Below are positions 23,482-32,890 of a stretch of 64,000 nucleotides of DNA, one piece after another (the first letter of the stretch is position 1; each line of letters begins with the position of its first letter). The DNA is taken from positions 1-64,000 of the forward strand of contig NZ_QPMK01000012.1 of the NCBI RefSeq assembly GCF_003344785.1. Direction: 5' to 3'. The translations under genes were made by a program, and so were the position numbers. The notes under the pieces are model-generated. The model saw only the letters and a program-made list of their open reading frames with translations, was not told the DNA's origin and made no database searches. Origin of the DNA: Thalassococcus profundi (GTDB lineage: Bacteria; Pseudomonadota; Alphaproteobacteria; Rhodobacterales; Rhodobacteraceae).

Positions 23482-25562
23482 GCGCCAAGTCCACCGCCAC
23501 CCTGCCGCGCCTGAGCATGTTCGGCGCCAACAAGGATATCAGCTTTGCCGTCGGCATGGCGCTTGTCCTGGCCGTGCTGTTCCTGCCGCTGCCGCCGATC
23601 CTTCTCGATCTCGGGCTGGCGCTGTCGCTGTCGCTCAGCGTGCTGATCTTCATGGTCGCCCTGTGGATCCCGTCGCCGCTGCAGTTCAACTCCTTCCCGA
23701 CCTTGCTGCTGGTCACCACGATGCTGCGCCTGTCGCTGAACGTGGCCTCCACCCGCCTGATCCTGAGCGAGGGCCACGCGGGGATGCATGCGGCGGGGGA
23801 CGTGATCCAGGGCTTTTCCCAGTTCATCGTCGCGGGCAATTTCGTCATCGGCGTGGTGATCTTCGCGATCCTCGTCATCATCAACTTCATTGTCATCACA
23901 AAGGGCTCGACCCGGATCGCGGAAGTCGCGGCGCGGTTTTCGCTGGATGCCATGCCGGGCAAGCAGATGGCCATCGACGCCGACATGGGCGCCGGCCTGA
24001 TCGACGAGGACGAGGCCCGCCGCCGCCGCAAGGAGCTCGAGGACGAAAGCGCCTTTTTCGGCGCGATGGACGGTGCGTCGAAGTTTGTGCGCGGCGATGC
24101 CATCGCCGGCCTCATCATCACACTGGTCAACGTCGTGGGCGGCATCCTCATCGGCGTGGTGCAGCGCGGGATGAACGTGGGCGACGCGGCGAACGTCTTC
24201 ACCTCGCTGACCATCGGCGACGGGCTGGTCAGCCAGATCCCGGCGCTGGTGGTGTCTCTGGCGGCGGGCCTCATCGTGTCCAAGGGGGGCACACGGGGCG
24301 CTGCGAACGAGGCGGTTCTCGATCAGCTTTCGAACTTCCCAAAGGCGCTCTACATGGCCGCCTTGCTGCTCTTCGGCATCGGGCTGCTGCCGGGCTTCCC
24401 TCTGGCGGTCTTCGCCCTGCTTGCGGCGGCGATGGGCGGGCTGGGCTACGTCATCCAGAAACGCGCGGCCGAGGCCGCGGCGGACAAGGCCCGCGCCGAC
24501 GCGCTGGAAGAACAAAAGACTGCCGCACCCGAGGCCGACACGAACCCGATGCGGCTGGACGACCTGCGCCTGGTGCTTGGCGAAGGGTTGGTGAGCCTCG
24601 CCAATCGGCCCGACGCGGTTCTGCCCAGCAAGATCAAGTCGCTGCGCAAGCATTTCGCCGAACAGTACGGCTTTCCCATGCCGTCGGTGCGGATCAAGGA
24701 CGATGCCGGCCTGCCGATCAACAGCTACGTCTTCCAGGTCCACGGCGTCGACGTGGCGCGCGGCGACATCCGCGCCAACCAGATGATGGTGATCAACCCC
24801 GAGGGCACGCCGCTGCTGCTGGCCGGAGAAAAGACGCGGGAGCCGACCTTTGGGCTGGATGCGCTCTGGGTGGACCAGAAGGTGGCCAGCCAGGCAGAGG
24901 CCAGCGGCTATACCGTCGTCGATCCCGAAAGCGTCATCACCACGCATCTGACAGAGGTGGTAAAGGAGAACATGGCTGAACTGCTGACCTACGGCAGCGC
25001 CAAGGAGGCGATCGACGGGCTGGACCGCAACTACCAGAAACTGGTGAGCGATCTGCCCTTCCCCTCTCCGGCGATCATGCTGCAGCAGGTCCTGCAGGAA
25101 CTGCTGCTGGAGCGCGTGTCGATCCGCAACCTGCCGCTGATCGTCGAGGCCATGGCCGAGGCCTCGCGCCAGACGAGCAAGCCCGCGCTCATCCTCGAGA
25201 ACGTGCGCCGCCGCCTGTCCAGCCAGATCTGCCAGGCGCTGGCCGACGACCAGGGCTTCGTGCCGGTCATCACCCTGTCCCCCGCGTGGGAGGTCGAATT
25301 CATCGAAGCGGTCAAGATCGTGGGCGAGGACCGCTCCTTCGTGATGTCGCCCAAACGGGTGCAGGAATTCGTCCTGCAGGCGCGCCAGCAGATCCAGCGC
25401 TTCGCCAGCGACGACACCTGGCCCGCGCTGATGGTCAATCCCGAGGCGCGGTCCTACATCCGGTCCATGCTGGAGCGGGTCAGCCCCATGACACCGGTCA
25501 TCTCCAACGCGGAAATCCACCGGAAGGTGTCGCTGCGGACGGTCGCCACCATCGGGAACTAG
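23478..25562 (+). CDS. flhA: Flagellar export gate protein FlhA
   Basis: A 694-aa export-gate subunit. Residues 1-330 contain about eight membrane helices with the FHIPEP-type segment LLVTTMLRLSLNVASTRLIL and the cytoplasmic loop after FVIGVVIFAILVIINFIVIT. The C-terminal half is the cytoplasmic domain that docks chaperone-substrate complexes (PSVRIKDDAGLPINSYVFQV, VDPESVITTHLTEVV). It forms the nonameric ring that uses proton motive force for export. Coupled to sltF by a 4-bp overlap and followed 2 bases later by fliR. Confidence 0.97.
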   Translation: MSAKSTATLPRLSMFGANKDISFAVGMALVLAVLFLPLPPILLDLGLALSLSLSVLIFMVALWIPSPLQFNSFPTLLLVTTMLRLSLNVASTRLILSEGHAGMHAAGDVIQGFSQFIVAGNFVIGVVIFAILVIINFIVITKGSTRIAEVAARFSLDAMPGKQMAIDADMGAGLIDEDEARRRRKELEDESAFFGAMDGASKFVRGDAIAGLIITLVNVVGGILIGVVQRGMNVGDAANVFTSLTIGDGLVSQIPALVVSLAAGLIVSKGGTRGAANEAVLDQLSNFPKALYMAALLLFGIGLLPGFPLAVFALLAAAMGGLGYVIQKRAAEAAADKARADALEEQKTAAPEADTNPMRLDDLRLVLGEGLVSLANRPDAVLPSKIKSLRKHFAEQYGFPMPSVRIKDDAGLPINSYVFQVHGVDVARGDIRANQMMVINPEGTPLLLAGEKTREPTFGLDALWVDQKVASQAEASGYTVVDPESVITTHLTEVVKENMAELLTYGSAKEAIDGLDRNYQKLVSDLPFPSPAIMLQQVLQELLLERVSIRNLPLIVEAMAEASRQTSKPALILENVRRRLSSQICQALADDQGFVPVITLSPAWEVEFIEAVKIVGEDRSFVMSPKRVQEFVLQARQQIQRFASDDTWPALMVNPEARSYIRSMLERVSPMTPVISNAEIHRKVSLRTVATIGN

Positions 25563-25564
25563 CC

Positions 25565-26320
25565 GTGGACCTGTCGGCTTTCCTGACCGAGGCGCTGATG
25601 GGCTACTTCGTGATCTTCGCCCGGCTGGGGTCGGCATTGATGTTCATGCCCGGCTTCGGCGAAACCTCGGTGCCCGTCCGCCATCGCCTGTTCTTCGGCC
25701 TGATCCTGAGCGCCGCCCTCTATCCCGCGACCGGGCTCGGGCCGGTGGCCGAAGACCGACCCGCCGCGCTGCTGATGATCTTCGGCGCGGAGATCACCAT
25801 CGGCCTGTGGATCGGGCTCGTGGCCCGCACCCTGCTCTCCGCGCTGCAATTCGCGGGCTACCAGATCGCGATGATGGCCGGGCTTGCCAACGCGCTGGCG
25901 CCGAACATGGGCGCTTTCGAAGGGGCCACCAGCATGGCCTCGATGCTGCTGGCCGGCGCCACGGCGCTGATCTTCATCACCGATCTGCACCACCTGATCC
26001 TGCAATCCCTGCTGATGTCCTACCAGCTCTTCGTCCCGGGCACCTTCATGCTGGCCGACCTGACCGATCAATTCGCCCGTGCCGTGCAGGTGAGCCTTTA
26101 CCTTGGCATGTCCATCGCCGCCCCGTTCTACGTGACGGGGCTCGTGCTCAATGTCGGCATGGGGCTGGCGAACCGCATGATGGCGAGCCTGCAGGTGTTC
26201 TTCATCGCGCAGCCGCTGCTGATCGGGCTGGGGCTCGGCTTGATGGTACTGGCGATCCCCACCATGATGCGCGGGTTCCTCGAACCCTTCGCGGACTGGC
26301 TCTCCACCTACAGGTTCTGA
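25565..26320 (+). CDS. fliR: Flagellar export gate protein FliR
   Basis: A 251-aa membrane protein with six or so helices and FliR hallmarks: YFVIFARLGSALMFMPGFGE, LFFGLILSAALYP, LQFAGYQIAMMAGLANALAP and LNVGMGLANRMMASLQVFFI. It forms the core of the FliPQR gate. The GTG at 25565, just after the flhA stop, is chosen because the frame upstream lies inside flhA. Flanked by flhA and flhB. Confidence 0.95.
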   Translation: MDLSAFLTEALMGYFVIFARLGSALMFMPGFGETSVPVRHRLFFGLILSAALYPATGLGPVAEDRPAALLMIFGAEITIGLWIGLVARTLLSALQFAGYQIAMMAGLANALAPNMGAFEGATSMASMLLAGATALIFITDLHHLILQSLLMSYQLFVPGTFMLADLTDQFARAVQVSLYLGMSIAAPFYVTGLVLNVGMGLANRMMASLQVFFIAQPLLIGLGLGLMVLAIPTMMRGFLEPFADWLSTYRF

Positions 26321-26324
26321 TCGC

Positions 26325-27443
26325 ATGTCCGAAGAAGACAAGAGCTCCAAGACAGAAGAGCCGACAGAGAAGAAACTGCGCGACGCGCGCAAGAAAGGCG
26401 ACGTTCCACAATCGCGAGAGACCGGCACCGCGATGGTGGTGTTCGCGTTGCTGATGATTTTCGTCTTCGTCCTGCCGTCGGTGTCGGGGCCCATCATCTC
26501 GGCTTTGCAGAACCCGTTGCTGAACGCCGCTGACACGCGCATCGGAACCGATAGCGCGGGCCTTGCAGACGCGGGCGGGGTCCTGCAGGGGCTGGCGTCC
26601 ACGCTGGGACTGTCGCTTGCGCCGATTGCGGCCATCATGGTTCTGGCGGCACTGTTCGGCGTCATGGTGCAGGGCCACACGGTCGTCGCGGCCGAGCGGA
26701 TCAAGCCGAAGCTGTCCAAGATCAGCCCGCTTGCGGGCTTCAAGCGCCTGTTCTCCGCCGACGCCTTCGTGGAGTTTCTCAAGAACACCGCAAAGGTGCT
26801 GGTGATCGGCGCCATCACCGTCTGGGCGGTGCGCGACATTGCCCAGTCGCTTGGACAGACCCAGAGTTTCGTGCCCGAAACGCTGGCCGATGTCAGCCTT
26901 GCCAAGGTCAGCTGGATTTTCCTGGCCACCACCGTCTTCCTCGTGCCGGTGGCGCTGGCCGACATCATCTGGAAGCGGTTCGAGTGGCGCAAAAAGCAGA
27001 TGATGAGCCTCAAGGAGGTGCGCGACGAACACAAGGACAGCGAAGGCGACCCCGTCATCCGCTCCCGTCGTGCCGAATTGCGCATGGCGCGGGCGCGTCA
27101 ACGCATGGCGCAGGCCATCCCGACCGCCAGCGTCGTCCTCACGAACCCGACCCATTATGCCGTGGCGCTGAGATACGAACAGGGGACGGACGACGTTCCG
27201 GTCTGCGTCGCCAAGGGCGCGGATGTCATGGCGCAGCGGATCCGCGAACTGGCACGCGAACACGACATTCCGATGATCGAGAACCGACCGCTCGCCCGAG
27301 CTTTGCACGGGTCCGTCGAAGTCGACCAGCGCATTCCCGTGGAACACTGGCAGGCCGTGGCGGAAATCATCGGGTTCGTGATGGACATGCGCCGCAACAT
27401 CCGGCGCAAGCCGCCCGAAGGCTCGACCGTTCGGGAAGACTGA
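26325..27443 (+). CDS. flhB: Flagellar export switch protein FlhB
   Basis: A 372-aa protein with a charged N-terminus (KTEEPTEKKLRDARKKGDVP), four membrane helices to about residue 215 and a cytoplasmic domain containing the self-cleavage site NPTH (274-277), which switches export from rod/hook to filament substrates. EIIGFVMDMRRN ends the conserved part. Last gene of the flgB operon. Its stop is only 3 bp from the stop of the convergent motE-like gene, leaving no room for a terminator. Confidence 0.97.
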   Translation: MSEEDKSSKTEEPTEKKLRDARKKGDVPQSRETGTAMVVFALLMIFVFVLPSVSGPIISALQNPLLNAADTRIGTDSAGLADAGGVLQGLASTLGLSLAPIAAIMVLAALFGVMVQGHTVVAAERIKPKLSKISPLAGFKRLFSADAFVEFLKNTAKVLVIGAITVWAVRDIAQSLGQTQSFVPETLADVSLAKVSWIFLATTVFLVPVALADIIWKRFEWRKKQMMSLKEVRDEHKDSEGDPVIRSRRAELRMARARQRMAQAIPTASVVLTNPTHYAVALRYEQGTDDVPVCVAKGADVMAQRIRELAREHDIPMIENRPLARALHGSVEVDQRIPVEHWQAVAEIIGFVMDMRRNIRRKPPEGSTVRED

Positions 27444-27446
27444 CGC

Positions 27447-28070
27447 TCAGCGCAGCTTCAACCCGGCGAGGTTGCGGTCGGCGGGCAGTTTCGAGCGTTC
27501 CATGATGATCTTGGTGATCGCCCGAGCCCGCACGAGGCTCAGGCTTGCCATGATCTGCGCGGCGTCGCGTTCCTGCATGGCGCCGATCATCTGCACCGCC
27601 GTTTCGATATCCATCTCGTCCATGATCTCGGCCGCGACCTGCGGCTTCATGTTGCGGTAGAGCTCGACCAGCTTGGTCATGTCCTGCCCGTTCGCCTTCT
27701 GGATCACGTCCAGCTGGGTTTCGATCTCGTCACGCACCTCGGACAGGCGGGCCTGCTCTGCCTTGAGGCTCTGTTCGGCCAGCGCCAGCCGGGCCTCGCT
27801 GTCGGCCAGCTTTTCACGCTGGCTTTCCAGCAAGGCGCGTTCCTCGGCGATGGCCTCTGCGATCAGGTGGCTGGGTTCGCACATGCCGGCCGCATCGGGC
27901 GCGGTGGCGGCAAAAGACGGCGGCGGCGCGGCGGTCGCGATATCGGACTGCGCGGCGCCGGCCTCGGTTTCCGCGATGGCGGACATCGGCAGAACGACCG
28001 TCGCCAGTTTGATCGCGGCCACGGTCCCGAGCCCGAGGATCACGACCTTGCGAAAGGACAGCAGTTTCAT
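27447..28070 (-). CDS. MotE-family flagellar protein (MgtE N-like domain)
   Basis: A 207-aa protein. Residues 8-32 are a hydrophobic N-terminal segment (signal or anchor), residues 70-125 are a charged coiled coil, and residues 130-200 are a compact helical domain (KLVELYRNMKPQVAAEIMDE, TAVQMIGAMQERDAAQIMAS) of the MgtE N-terminal type. In Sinorhizobium MotE is a periplasmic chaperone for a motility protein, and in Rhodobacter a MotE is needed for the motor. Last gene of fliL-fliM-DUF6468-motE; it starts with an ATGA overlap. Precise function here is inferred. Confidence 0.8.
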   Translation of the reverse strand: MKLLSFRKVVILGLGTVAAIKLATVVLPMSAIAETEAGAAQSDIATAAPPPSFAATAPDAAGMCEPSHLIAEAIAEERALLESQREKLADSEARLALAEQSLKAEQARLSEVRDEIETQLDVIQKANGQDMTKLVELYRNMKPQVAAEIMDEMDIETAVQMIGAMQERDAAQIMASLSLVRARAITKIIMERSKLPADRNLAGLKLR

Positions 28071-28450
28071 TTCTGGCGTTCCTTCGTGATGTCAAAGAAG
28101 GTGCGGACAAGGTCGGACTTTCCGGGCACCGAGGTCTGGCCGCGCACCGGACCTTTCGGGTCAGGCGATGCAGCCGTCGTCTTCTGCGTCGGTCGCGGTT
28201 CGTCGGCAGGTGCGGCGCCGCGCCGTCTTTGCAAAGGCGGCTCGGCCCGGCGGGGCGTGACGCTCAGTTCGCGCAAATCCTCGATCGAGCGGGCCGACTG
28301 GTCCACCGCGCTGGAGAAGGCGCCGACCATCGGCTCCATCTCCCGCAGGGCGAGCATCAGGGTGCGGACGCGCCGGTCCAGAAGGTAGGCATAGACCAGG
28401 GTGCCGATCAGCAGCACCACGATGATGAAGTCAATCAGTGTCGGAAGCAT
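28067..28450 (-). CDS. DUF6468 flagellar-cluster membrane protein
   Basis: A 127-aa protein with one N-terminal membrane helix (LIDFIIVVLLIGTLVYAYLL), a conserved amphipathic region RRVRTLMLALREMEPMVGAF and FSSAVDQSARSIEDLRE, then a Pro/Arg-rich tail. It matches DUF6468, a family found in alphaproteobacterial fliL-fliM operons. It overlaps fliM by 20 bp and motE by 4 bp. The role is unknown; position next to switch and stator-linked genes suggests a basal-body or stator accessory. Confidence 0.75.
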   Translation of the reverse strand: MLPTLIDFIIVVLLIGTLVYAYLLDRRVRTLMLALREMEPMVGAFSSAVDQSARSIEDLRELSVTPRRAEPPLQRRRGAAPADEPRPTQKTTAASPDPKGPVRGQTSVPGKSDLVRTFFDITKERQK

Positions 28451-29378
28451 CTTTGCCCTCCTCTGTCCGGGTCTCCGGCAGCAGCGATCGAATGACCCGC
28501 AGCGCCAGCGCCCCGTTGCTCCTTTGTCCGAAGGACGCCTGGAAAATCGGTTGCGCGTTCACCTTCCCGATCACCGGCGTGTCGATCGTCATGCCGAGGT
28601 CGATCACCTCGCCCGGCGTCCAGTTCAGCACCTTGCGCAGCGGAATGGACATTTCCTGCAAGACACCGGTCACGGTCACGGTCGTCCCCGAAATTTGCGT
28701 GTTCATCTCGGTCCGGGCCGAGCTGTCGCCGCTCAACCGTGCATCGAGGAAAGGCTGGGACCACTTGGCGCTCACGTCGTCCAGGTCGCCATACGGCAGG
28801 ATCAGGGTGATATGGCCGACGCGGTCTTCGAAACTCAGGCTCAGGCGGACCCGCAGGGTGGCGGTCCGAGGCGGCGCCAGCATCAGCGACTTGGGGTTGG
28901 ATTCCAGCGCATGGGTCGTGAACGTGACCGGGCTGATATCGGCAAAGCAGAGGCTGAGCGCCTCGAGACAGAGTTCGGCCAGCCGCAACCCGAGCTTCTG
29001 CTCGATGGCCGTCAGGTTGCGCGGCTGCCAGTGATCGCGCGAGGCCCGGCGGCCGCCCAGCATGATCTCCAGCACCGAGAACAGCAGGTCCGGTTCGATC
29101 ACACAAGCGACCTGGCTGTCCCAGGGGTCGGCGGATGACAAGGCGATCAGGGACGGGGAATTGACCGTCTCCATCGCGTATTCGTAGGGCATGTAGTCCA
29201 GCGACACGAGGTCGATCTCCGGCGCGACCGTGCAGTAGGATTTCATCTTCGGCACCACGGCCAGCAGCAGCCGGTCGATGATGATCTCGAGGGTCGGCAG
29301 GCGCTGGAAGTTCTCCCGCGCCTGGCGGATCATCGTCTCTTCGAGTTCCTCGGGCGCGCGCAGGGACGAATGGCTCAT
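28431..29378 (-). CDS. fliM: Flagellar motor switch protein FliM
   Basis: A 315-aa C-ring protein. The middle domain (LEIIIDRLLLAVVPKMKSYC, EYAMETVNSPSLIALS, LLFSVLEIMLGGR) and the C-terminal SpoA domain (VTVTGVLQEMSIPLRKVLNW, TPGEVIDLGMTIDTPVIGK) are present. The N-terminal CheY-P-binding peptide typical of FliM is not obvious; the protein starts MSHSSLRAPEELEET. FliM links CheY to FliG and sets rotation. It overlaps fliL by ATGA. Confidence 0.92.
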   Translation of the reverse strand: MSHSSLRAPEELEETMIRQARENFQRLPTLEIIIDRLLLAVVPKMKSYCTVAPEIDLVSLDYMPYEYAMETVNSPSLIALSSADPWDSQVACVIEPDLLFSVLEIMLGGRRASRDHWQPRNLTAIEQKLGLRLAELCLEALSLCFADISPVTFTTHALESNPKSLMLAPPRTATLRVRLSLSFEDRVGHITLILPYGDLDDVSAKWSQPFLDARLSGDSSARTEMNTQISGTTVTVTGVLQEMSIPLRKVLNWTPGEVIDLGMTIDTPVIGKVNAQPIFQASFGQRSNGALALRVIRSLLPETRTEEGKDASDTD

Positions 29379-29923
29379 TGGATCACCATGTCCGCGATGA
29401 GGATCTCGACGGGCGCATCGGTGTGGCCCACGGCGCGCGCGCGCCGCAGCAGTTCCGTCTTCAGCATCACCAGCCCGTGGCTACCCCTCAGGTCGCTGAC
29501 GTGAAGCTGCCGCAGGAAGTCCTGAAACGAGTCGCGCAGGTAGATCTCGCGCGCCACGAGGCGGTCGGCACCGTCCTGGGTGTCGTCGAAGACCAGCAGC
29601 ATGTTGAGCTTCAGGAAGCGGCTGGATTGCCGCCCTTCCAGGCTGGTGTCGGTCACGTTCACGATGATCTCGGGGAAGGGCATGACCGGCATCTTGCCCG
29701 CCTTGTCGTCGCCCGCCGCCGGTGCGCCCGCCGCGTGATCCTCGTCGGTTTCGGCCGGGTCCTGCGCGTCGCCCTGCCCGTCCTCCGCGGCGTGTTCCGC
29801 CGGCGCGCCCTTGATCCCGAGAAGCGCCAGCGCCGCATCGCTGCCGATCGCGAGGGCGACCCCACCGAAGACCGCGAAGACGCACAGCACGAAGACCGCA
29901 AGGATAGAAAGCAATTTTTTCAT
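29375..29923 (-). CDS. fliL: Flagellar basal-body protein FliL
   Basis: A 182-aa protein with one membrane anchor (LSILAVFVLCVFAVFGGVAL), a long acidic Ala/Asp/Glu linker in the periplasm (about 40-80) and the FliL domain: FPEIIVNVTDTSL, SRFLKLNMLLVFDD, IYLRDSFQDFLRQLHVSDL. FliL surrounds the stator and supports its function. First gene of the minus-strand fliL-fliM-DUF6468-motE operon, divergent from fliF. A second, more divergent FliL-like protein is encoded at 48228. Confidence 0.9.
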   Translation of the reverse strand: MKKLLSILAVFVLCVFAVFGGVALAIGSDAALALLGIKGAPAEHAAEDGQGDAQDPAETDEDHAAGAPAAGDDKAGKMPVMPFPEIIVNVTDTSLEGRQSSRFLKLNMLLVFDDTQDGADRLVAREIYLRDSFQDFLRQLHVSDLRGSHGLVMLKTELLRRARAVGHTDAPVEILIADMVIQ

Positions 29924-30103
29924 GGCTTCATCTTAATTCGCGATTGTACAGGACGCCATTCACAAGGTTAAATAGAGGTCCAAACGGTCAATTTTGCAAC
30001 AGTAATCTAACGATTTACATGAGTAGCAAGGATAAATTAATGTATGCTTGCATCAAGGCGGTGGACCGGGGACCTTGGGCGTCAGTCAACTTAGCGAGGC
30101 CAC
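29924..30103. promoter_or_regulatory. Divergent fliL/fliF intergenic region
   Basis: This 180-bp AT-rich gap must hold the promoters of the fliL and fliF operons. No convincing sigma-28, sigma-54 or paired CtrA (TTAA-N7-TTAA) site could be recognised by eye; single TTAA half-sites occur near the fliL start and in the middle. Exact elements are not assigned. Confidence 0.4.
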
Positions 30104-31774
30104 GTGCGTCAGATTGTCGATAACCTCAGGGATCTGGGCCCGAAGCGGCTCGCACTGCTGGGCGGTGTCGGGGTCGCCGTCCTCGCGGTCGTCCTGATCG
30201 GGGCGCGTACGATCTTCGCGCCTACCTATGTGCCGGTCTACAGCCAGCTCAGCCCCGGGACGGCGTCGCAGATGATGCAGACGCTCGAACAGGCGGGGCT
30301 GTCGGTCGACCTGTCGCGCAACGGCGACACCATCTCGGTCGCCGAGAACGACATCGCGCGCGCGCGCATGGCGCTGGCCGACGCGGGCCTGCCCGGCGAG
30401 GGCGTGCCGGGCTGGGAGCTGTTCGACGACATGTCCGGCATGGGCATGAATTCCTTCATGCAGAACGTGAATCGTCTGCGCGCCCTCGAAGGCGAACTGG
30501 CCCGGTCGATCCAGACGATCAACGGGATCAAGGCGGCCCGGGTACACCTGGTCCTGCCCGAGCGGGCGGCCTTTTCCCGGGTGCCCGCCGAAGCCAGCGC
30601 CTCCGTGGTGGTCCGGGCGGCCCCCAACACCAGCATGTCGCGCAACCAGGCCCAGTCGATCCAGGCGCTGGTCGCATCGGCGGTCGCCGACCTCGACCCC
30701 CAGAACGTCACCATCGTGTCGTCCACGGGCGAAACGATCCTGGCCAAGGAAGACGTGGTCGGCGCGGATTTCTCGCTTCAGGGGCGGCGCAGCCTCATCG
30801 AGGAGCAGCTGGCGCAGAAGGTCGAATCCATCCTCAACGCCCGCGTCGGGCCGGGCAATTCGCGCGTCCGGGTCAGCGTCGACCTGACCACCGAGCGCGA
30901 GGTGCGGGTGTCGCGCAGCTTCGATCCCAACCAGCAGGTCGCGCGCTCCGTCGAAACCCGCATCCGCAATTCGAACGAGACGGACCCGGCCGCGGGTACC
31001 GTTGACGTGGCCAACAACATTCCCGACGAACTACGCGACGACAACGCCGGGAGCGGCGCGCAATCCGAGCGCAGCGAGAATGACGAGATCATCAACTACG
31101 AGATCGGATCGGTGCAGAGCGAACTGGTACGCGAGCCCGGCGACATCGAACGCGTCTCGGTCGCGGTGCTGGTCAACGGCAGCTACGGCACCCTGCCCGA
31201 CGGCAGCGAGGGCTACATCGAACGCAGCGCCGAAGAGATGGAGCGCCTGACGCAGCTTGTCAGCACCGCCATTGGTTTCGACGCGGAGCGCGGCGACCAG
31301 GTGCAGGTCGACAACCTCCAGTTCCTCGATTTCGATTCCGAGTTCAACAACCCGGCGGGCCGCGGCCTGGGCGCCGTGCTGGCCGACAATGCCATGTCGA
31401 TCCTGCGCGGGCTCTTCGGCCTGGCGCTGGTGGCCATCATCATGGTGCTCGGTGCCAAGCCACTGCGCCTGATCCTGGACCAGTCGACCTCCGCCCTGGC
31501 CGGAGCCGGTGCGGATGCGGCGTTGCTCGACGACCCGGACGACGCGCCGCGCGCCCTCACCGCTCAGAAACCCCAGGCACAGCTCCCGGCATCCACCGAA
31601 GGCTATGCCGGGGCGCTGGCCCCGTACACCGAACCGTCCCGCGAGATGGTCCACCTGGCCTCGGTCGACGGCGCGGTGCGTCACAACCAGATAAAGGCCG
31701 CGACCGAACTGGCACAGGCGAACGCGGACGATGCCCTGCGGGTGCTCGGTGACTGGCTGGCAGAGAAGGAGTGA
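30104..31774 (+). CDS. fliF: Flagellar MS-ring protein FliF
   Basis: A 556-aa membrane ring protein. The first membrane helix is near residues 17-36 (LALLGGVGVAVLAVVLIGA), then ring-building motifs (YVPVYSQLSPGTASQMMQTL, GVPGWELFDDMSGMGMN, ARVHLVLPERAAFSR) and the second helix at about 430-450. The C-terminal tail that binds FliG is present. Translation begins at a GTG after a GCGAGG site. It founds the basal body and starts the fliF-fliH-fliN-fliP-fliG operon. Confidence 0.97.
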   Translation: MRQIVDNLRDLGPKRLALLGGVGVAVLAVVLIGARTIFAPTYVPVYSQLSPGTASQMMQTLEQAGLSVDLSRNGDTISVAENDIARARMALADAGLPGEGVPGWELFDDMSGMGMNSFMQNVNRLRALEGELARSIQTINGIKAARVHLVLPERAAFSRVPAEASASVVVRAAPNTSMSRNQAQSIQALVASAVADLDPQNVTIVSSTGETILAKEDVVGADFSLQGRRSLIEEQLAQKVESILNARVGPGNSRVRVSVDLTTEREVRVSRSFDPNQQVARSVETRIRNSNETDPAAGTVDVANNIPDELRDDNAGSGAQSERSENDEIINYEIGSVQSELVREPGDIERVSVAVLVNGSYGTLPDGSEGYIERSAEEMERLTQLVSTAIGFDAERGDQVQVDNLQFLDFDSEFNNPAGRGLGAVLADNAMSILRGLFGLALVAIIMVLGAKPLRLILDQSTSALAGAGADAALLDDPDDAPRALTAQKPQAQLPASTEGYAGALAPYTEPSREMVHLASVDGAVRHNQIKAATELAQANADDALRVLGDWLAEKE

Positions 31775-31776
31775 CG

Positions 31777-32424
31777 ATGAACGCGCCCCTGAAGCTACGC
31801 AACTTCGACGAGGACGGCAGCGCGCCGTCCCACGACCCCGATCTGCCGTCACGCGAAGAGATCGACGCGCAGATCGCCAAGGCGTTCAAGCAGGGCAGCG
31901 TCGAAGGATATCTGGCCGGCGCCGATGCGGGCCGGGCGGAGATGCGCAAGACGATGGAAGCCGCCCAGGCCGAGATGGTCGACGGGCTGACCCGCGAACT
32001 GGCGAACCTGGCGGCGTCGATGCAGGCGCAGAACGACGCCCTTACGGCGCAGGTCGTGGGGTTCACCTTGCAGACCTGCGAGATCCTGTTCCCCGAACTG
32101 GTCGAACGCCTGTCGACCGAACGGGTCCGGAAAATGGCGACCCAATCGCTGAAGATGGCCATCGGGTCGACCCGGATCGACCTGCGCCTCTCCCCGGCGA
32201 CGCTCGACCAGATCGGCCCCGAACTGCAGAGGCGCGCGGCCTATTACAAATGCGACCACGCGCTCCGGCTGACGGCGGACCCTGCATTGCGGGCCGGGGA
32301 TGCCCGGATGGCCTGGGACCACGGCAAACTCGACTACGGCTTCAACAAGATTTGCGACCGTCTGCTTGGCGAACTGCGTGACACGCACGCCCGCGCGCTT
32401 GCTGCTCAGAAGGAGAAGGACTGA
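31777..32424 (+). CDS. fliH: FliH-like flagellar export regulator
   Basis: A 215-aa protein between fliF and fliN where fliH is expected. The middle is a long Ala/Glu/Gln-rich helix (AGRAEMRKTMEAAQAEMVDG) and the C-terminal part carries a FliH/V-ATPase E-like domain (LTRELANLAASMQAQNDALT, FTLQTCEILFPEL). It would hold FliI at the C ring. The ATG at 31777 with AAGGAGTG is preferred to the GTG two codons earlier. Sequence conservation is low, and position supports the call. Confidence 0.78.
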   Translation: MNAPLKLRNFDEDGSAPSHDPDLPSREEIDAQIAKAFKQGSVEGYLAGADAGRAEMRKTMEAAQAEMVDGLTRELANLAASMQAQNDALTAQVVGFTLQTCEILFPELVERLSTERVRKMATQSLKMAIGSTRIDLRLSPATLDQIGPELQRRAAYYKCDHALRLTADPALRAGDARMAWDHGKLDYGFNKICDRLLGELRDTHARALAAQKEKD

Positions 32425-32425
32425 C

Positions 32426-32890
32426 ATGGACAAGCCCGACACCCCGAAGACCGACGCCGACAGGACACCTGACGCCAAGGCCGAGACCGGCACGGCAAAC
32501 GATGCAAAGGCCGAGGCGCCGCAGCCCGCACCCGAGGCAATTCCGGACGCCGCGCCCGACGGCAAAAGCGCCGTCTTCCCGCAACTCGACACCGAAGAGA
32601 CGCTGAATGCCCTGACCGCCTTGCAGCCCGAAGGCGCCGGCACGGGCATCAACGCGATGCTGAACGTGGGCCTCGACGTGCAGATCGTGCTGGGTCAGGC
32701 GCGCATGCCGATCTCGCGCCTGCTGGAGCTCACGCGGGGGTCCATCGTCGAACTCAACCGCAAGATCGGCGCGCCTGTCGACCTGATGGTCAGCGACCGC
32801 CTGATCGCGCGCGGCGACCTGGTCAAGGTCGGCGAGGATCGGCTGGGCGTCTCCCTGACACAGATCGTCAAGGACTATGTCGCTGACTGA
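32426..32890 (+). CDS. fliN: Flagellar motor switch protein FliN
   Basis: A 154-aa protein. The first 70 residues are an acidic, Pro/Ala/Asp-rich linker; residues 75-150 are the SpoA domain (MLNVGLDVQIVLGQARMPIS, LLELTRGSIVELNRKIGAPV, DLVKVGEDRLGVSLTQIV). It forms the base of the C ring with FliM and binds FliH. The linker is longer than in enteric FliN. The start follows AAGGAGAAGG, and the gene overlaps fliP by 14 bp. Confidence 0.93.
   Translation: MDKPDTPKTDADRTPDAKAETGTANDAKAEAPQPAPEAIPDAAPDGKSAVFPQLDTEETLNALTALQPEGAGTGINAMLNVGLDVQIVLGQARMPISRLLELTRGSIVELNRKIGAPVDLMVSDRLIARGDLVKVGEDRLGVSLTQIVKDYVAD

Noticed and set aside
23412-25637. 741-codon antisense frame under flhA
   Set aside because: Very rich in Arg, His, Asp and Gln, typical of the antisense of a GC-rich membrane protein gene; flhA is certain on the other strand.
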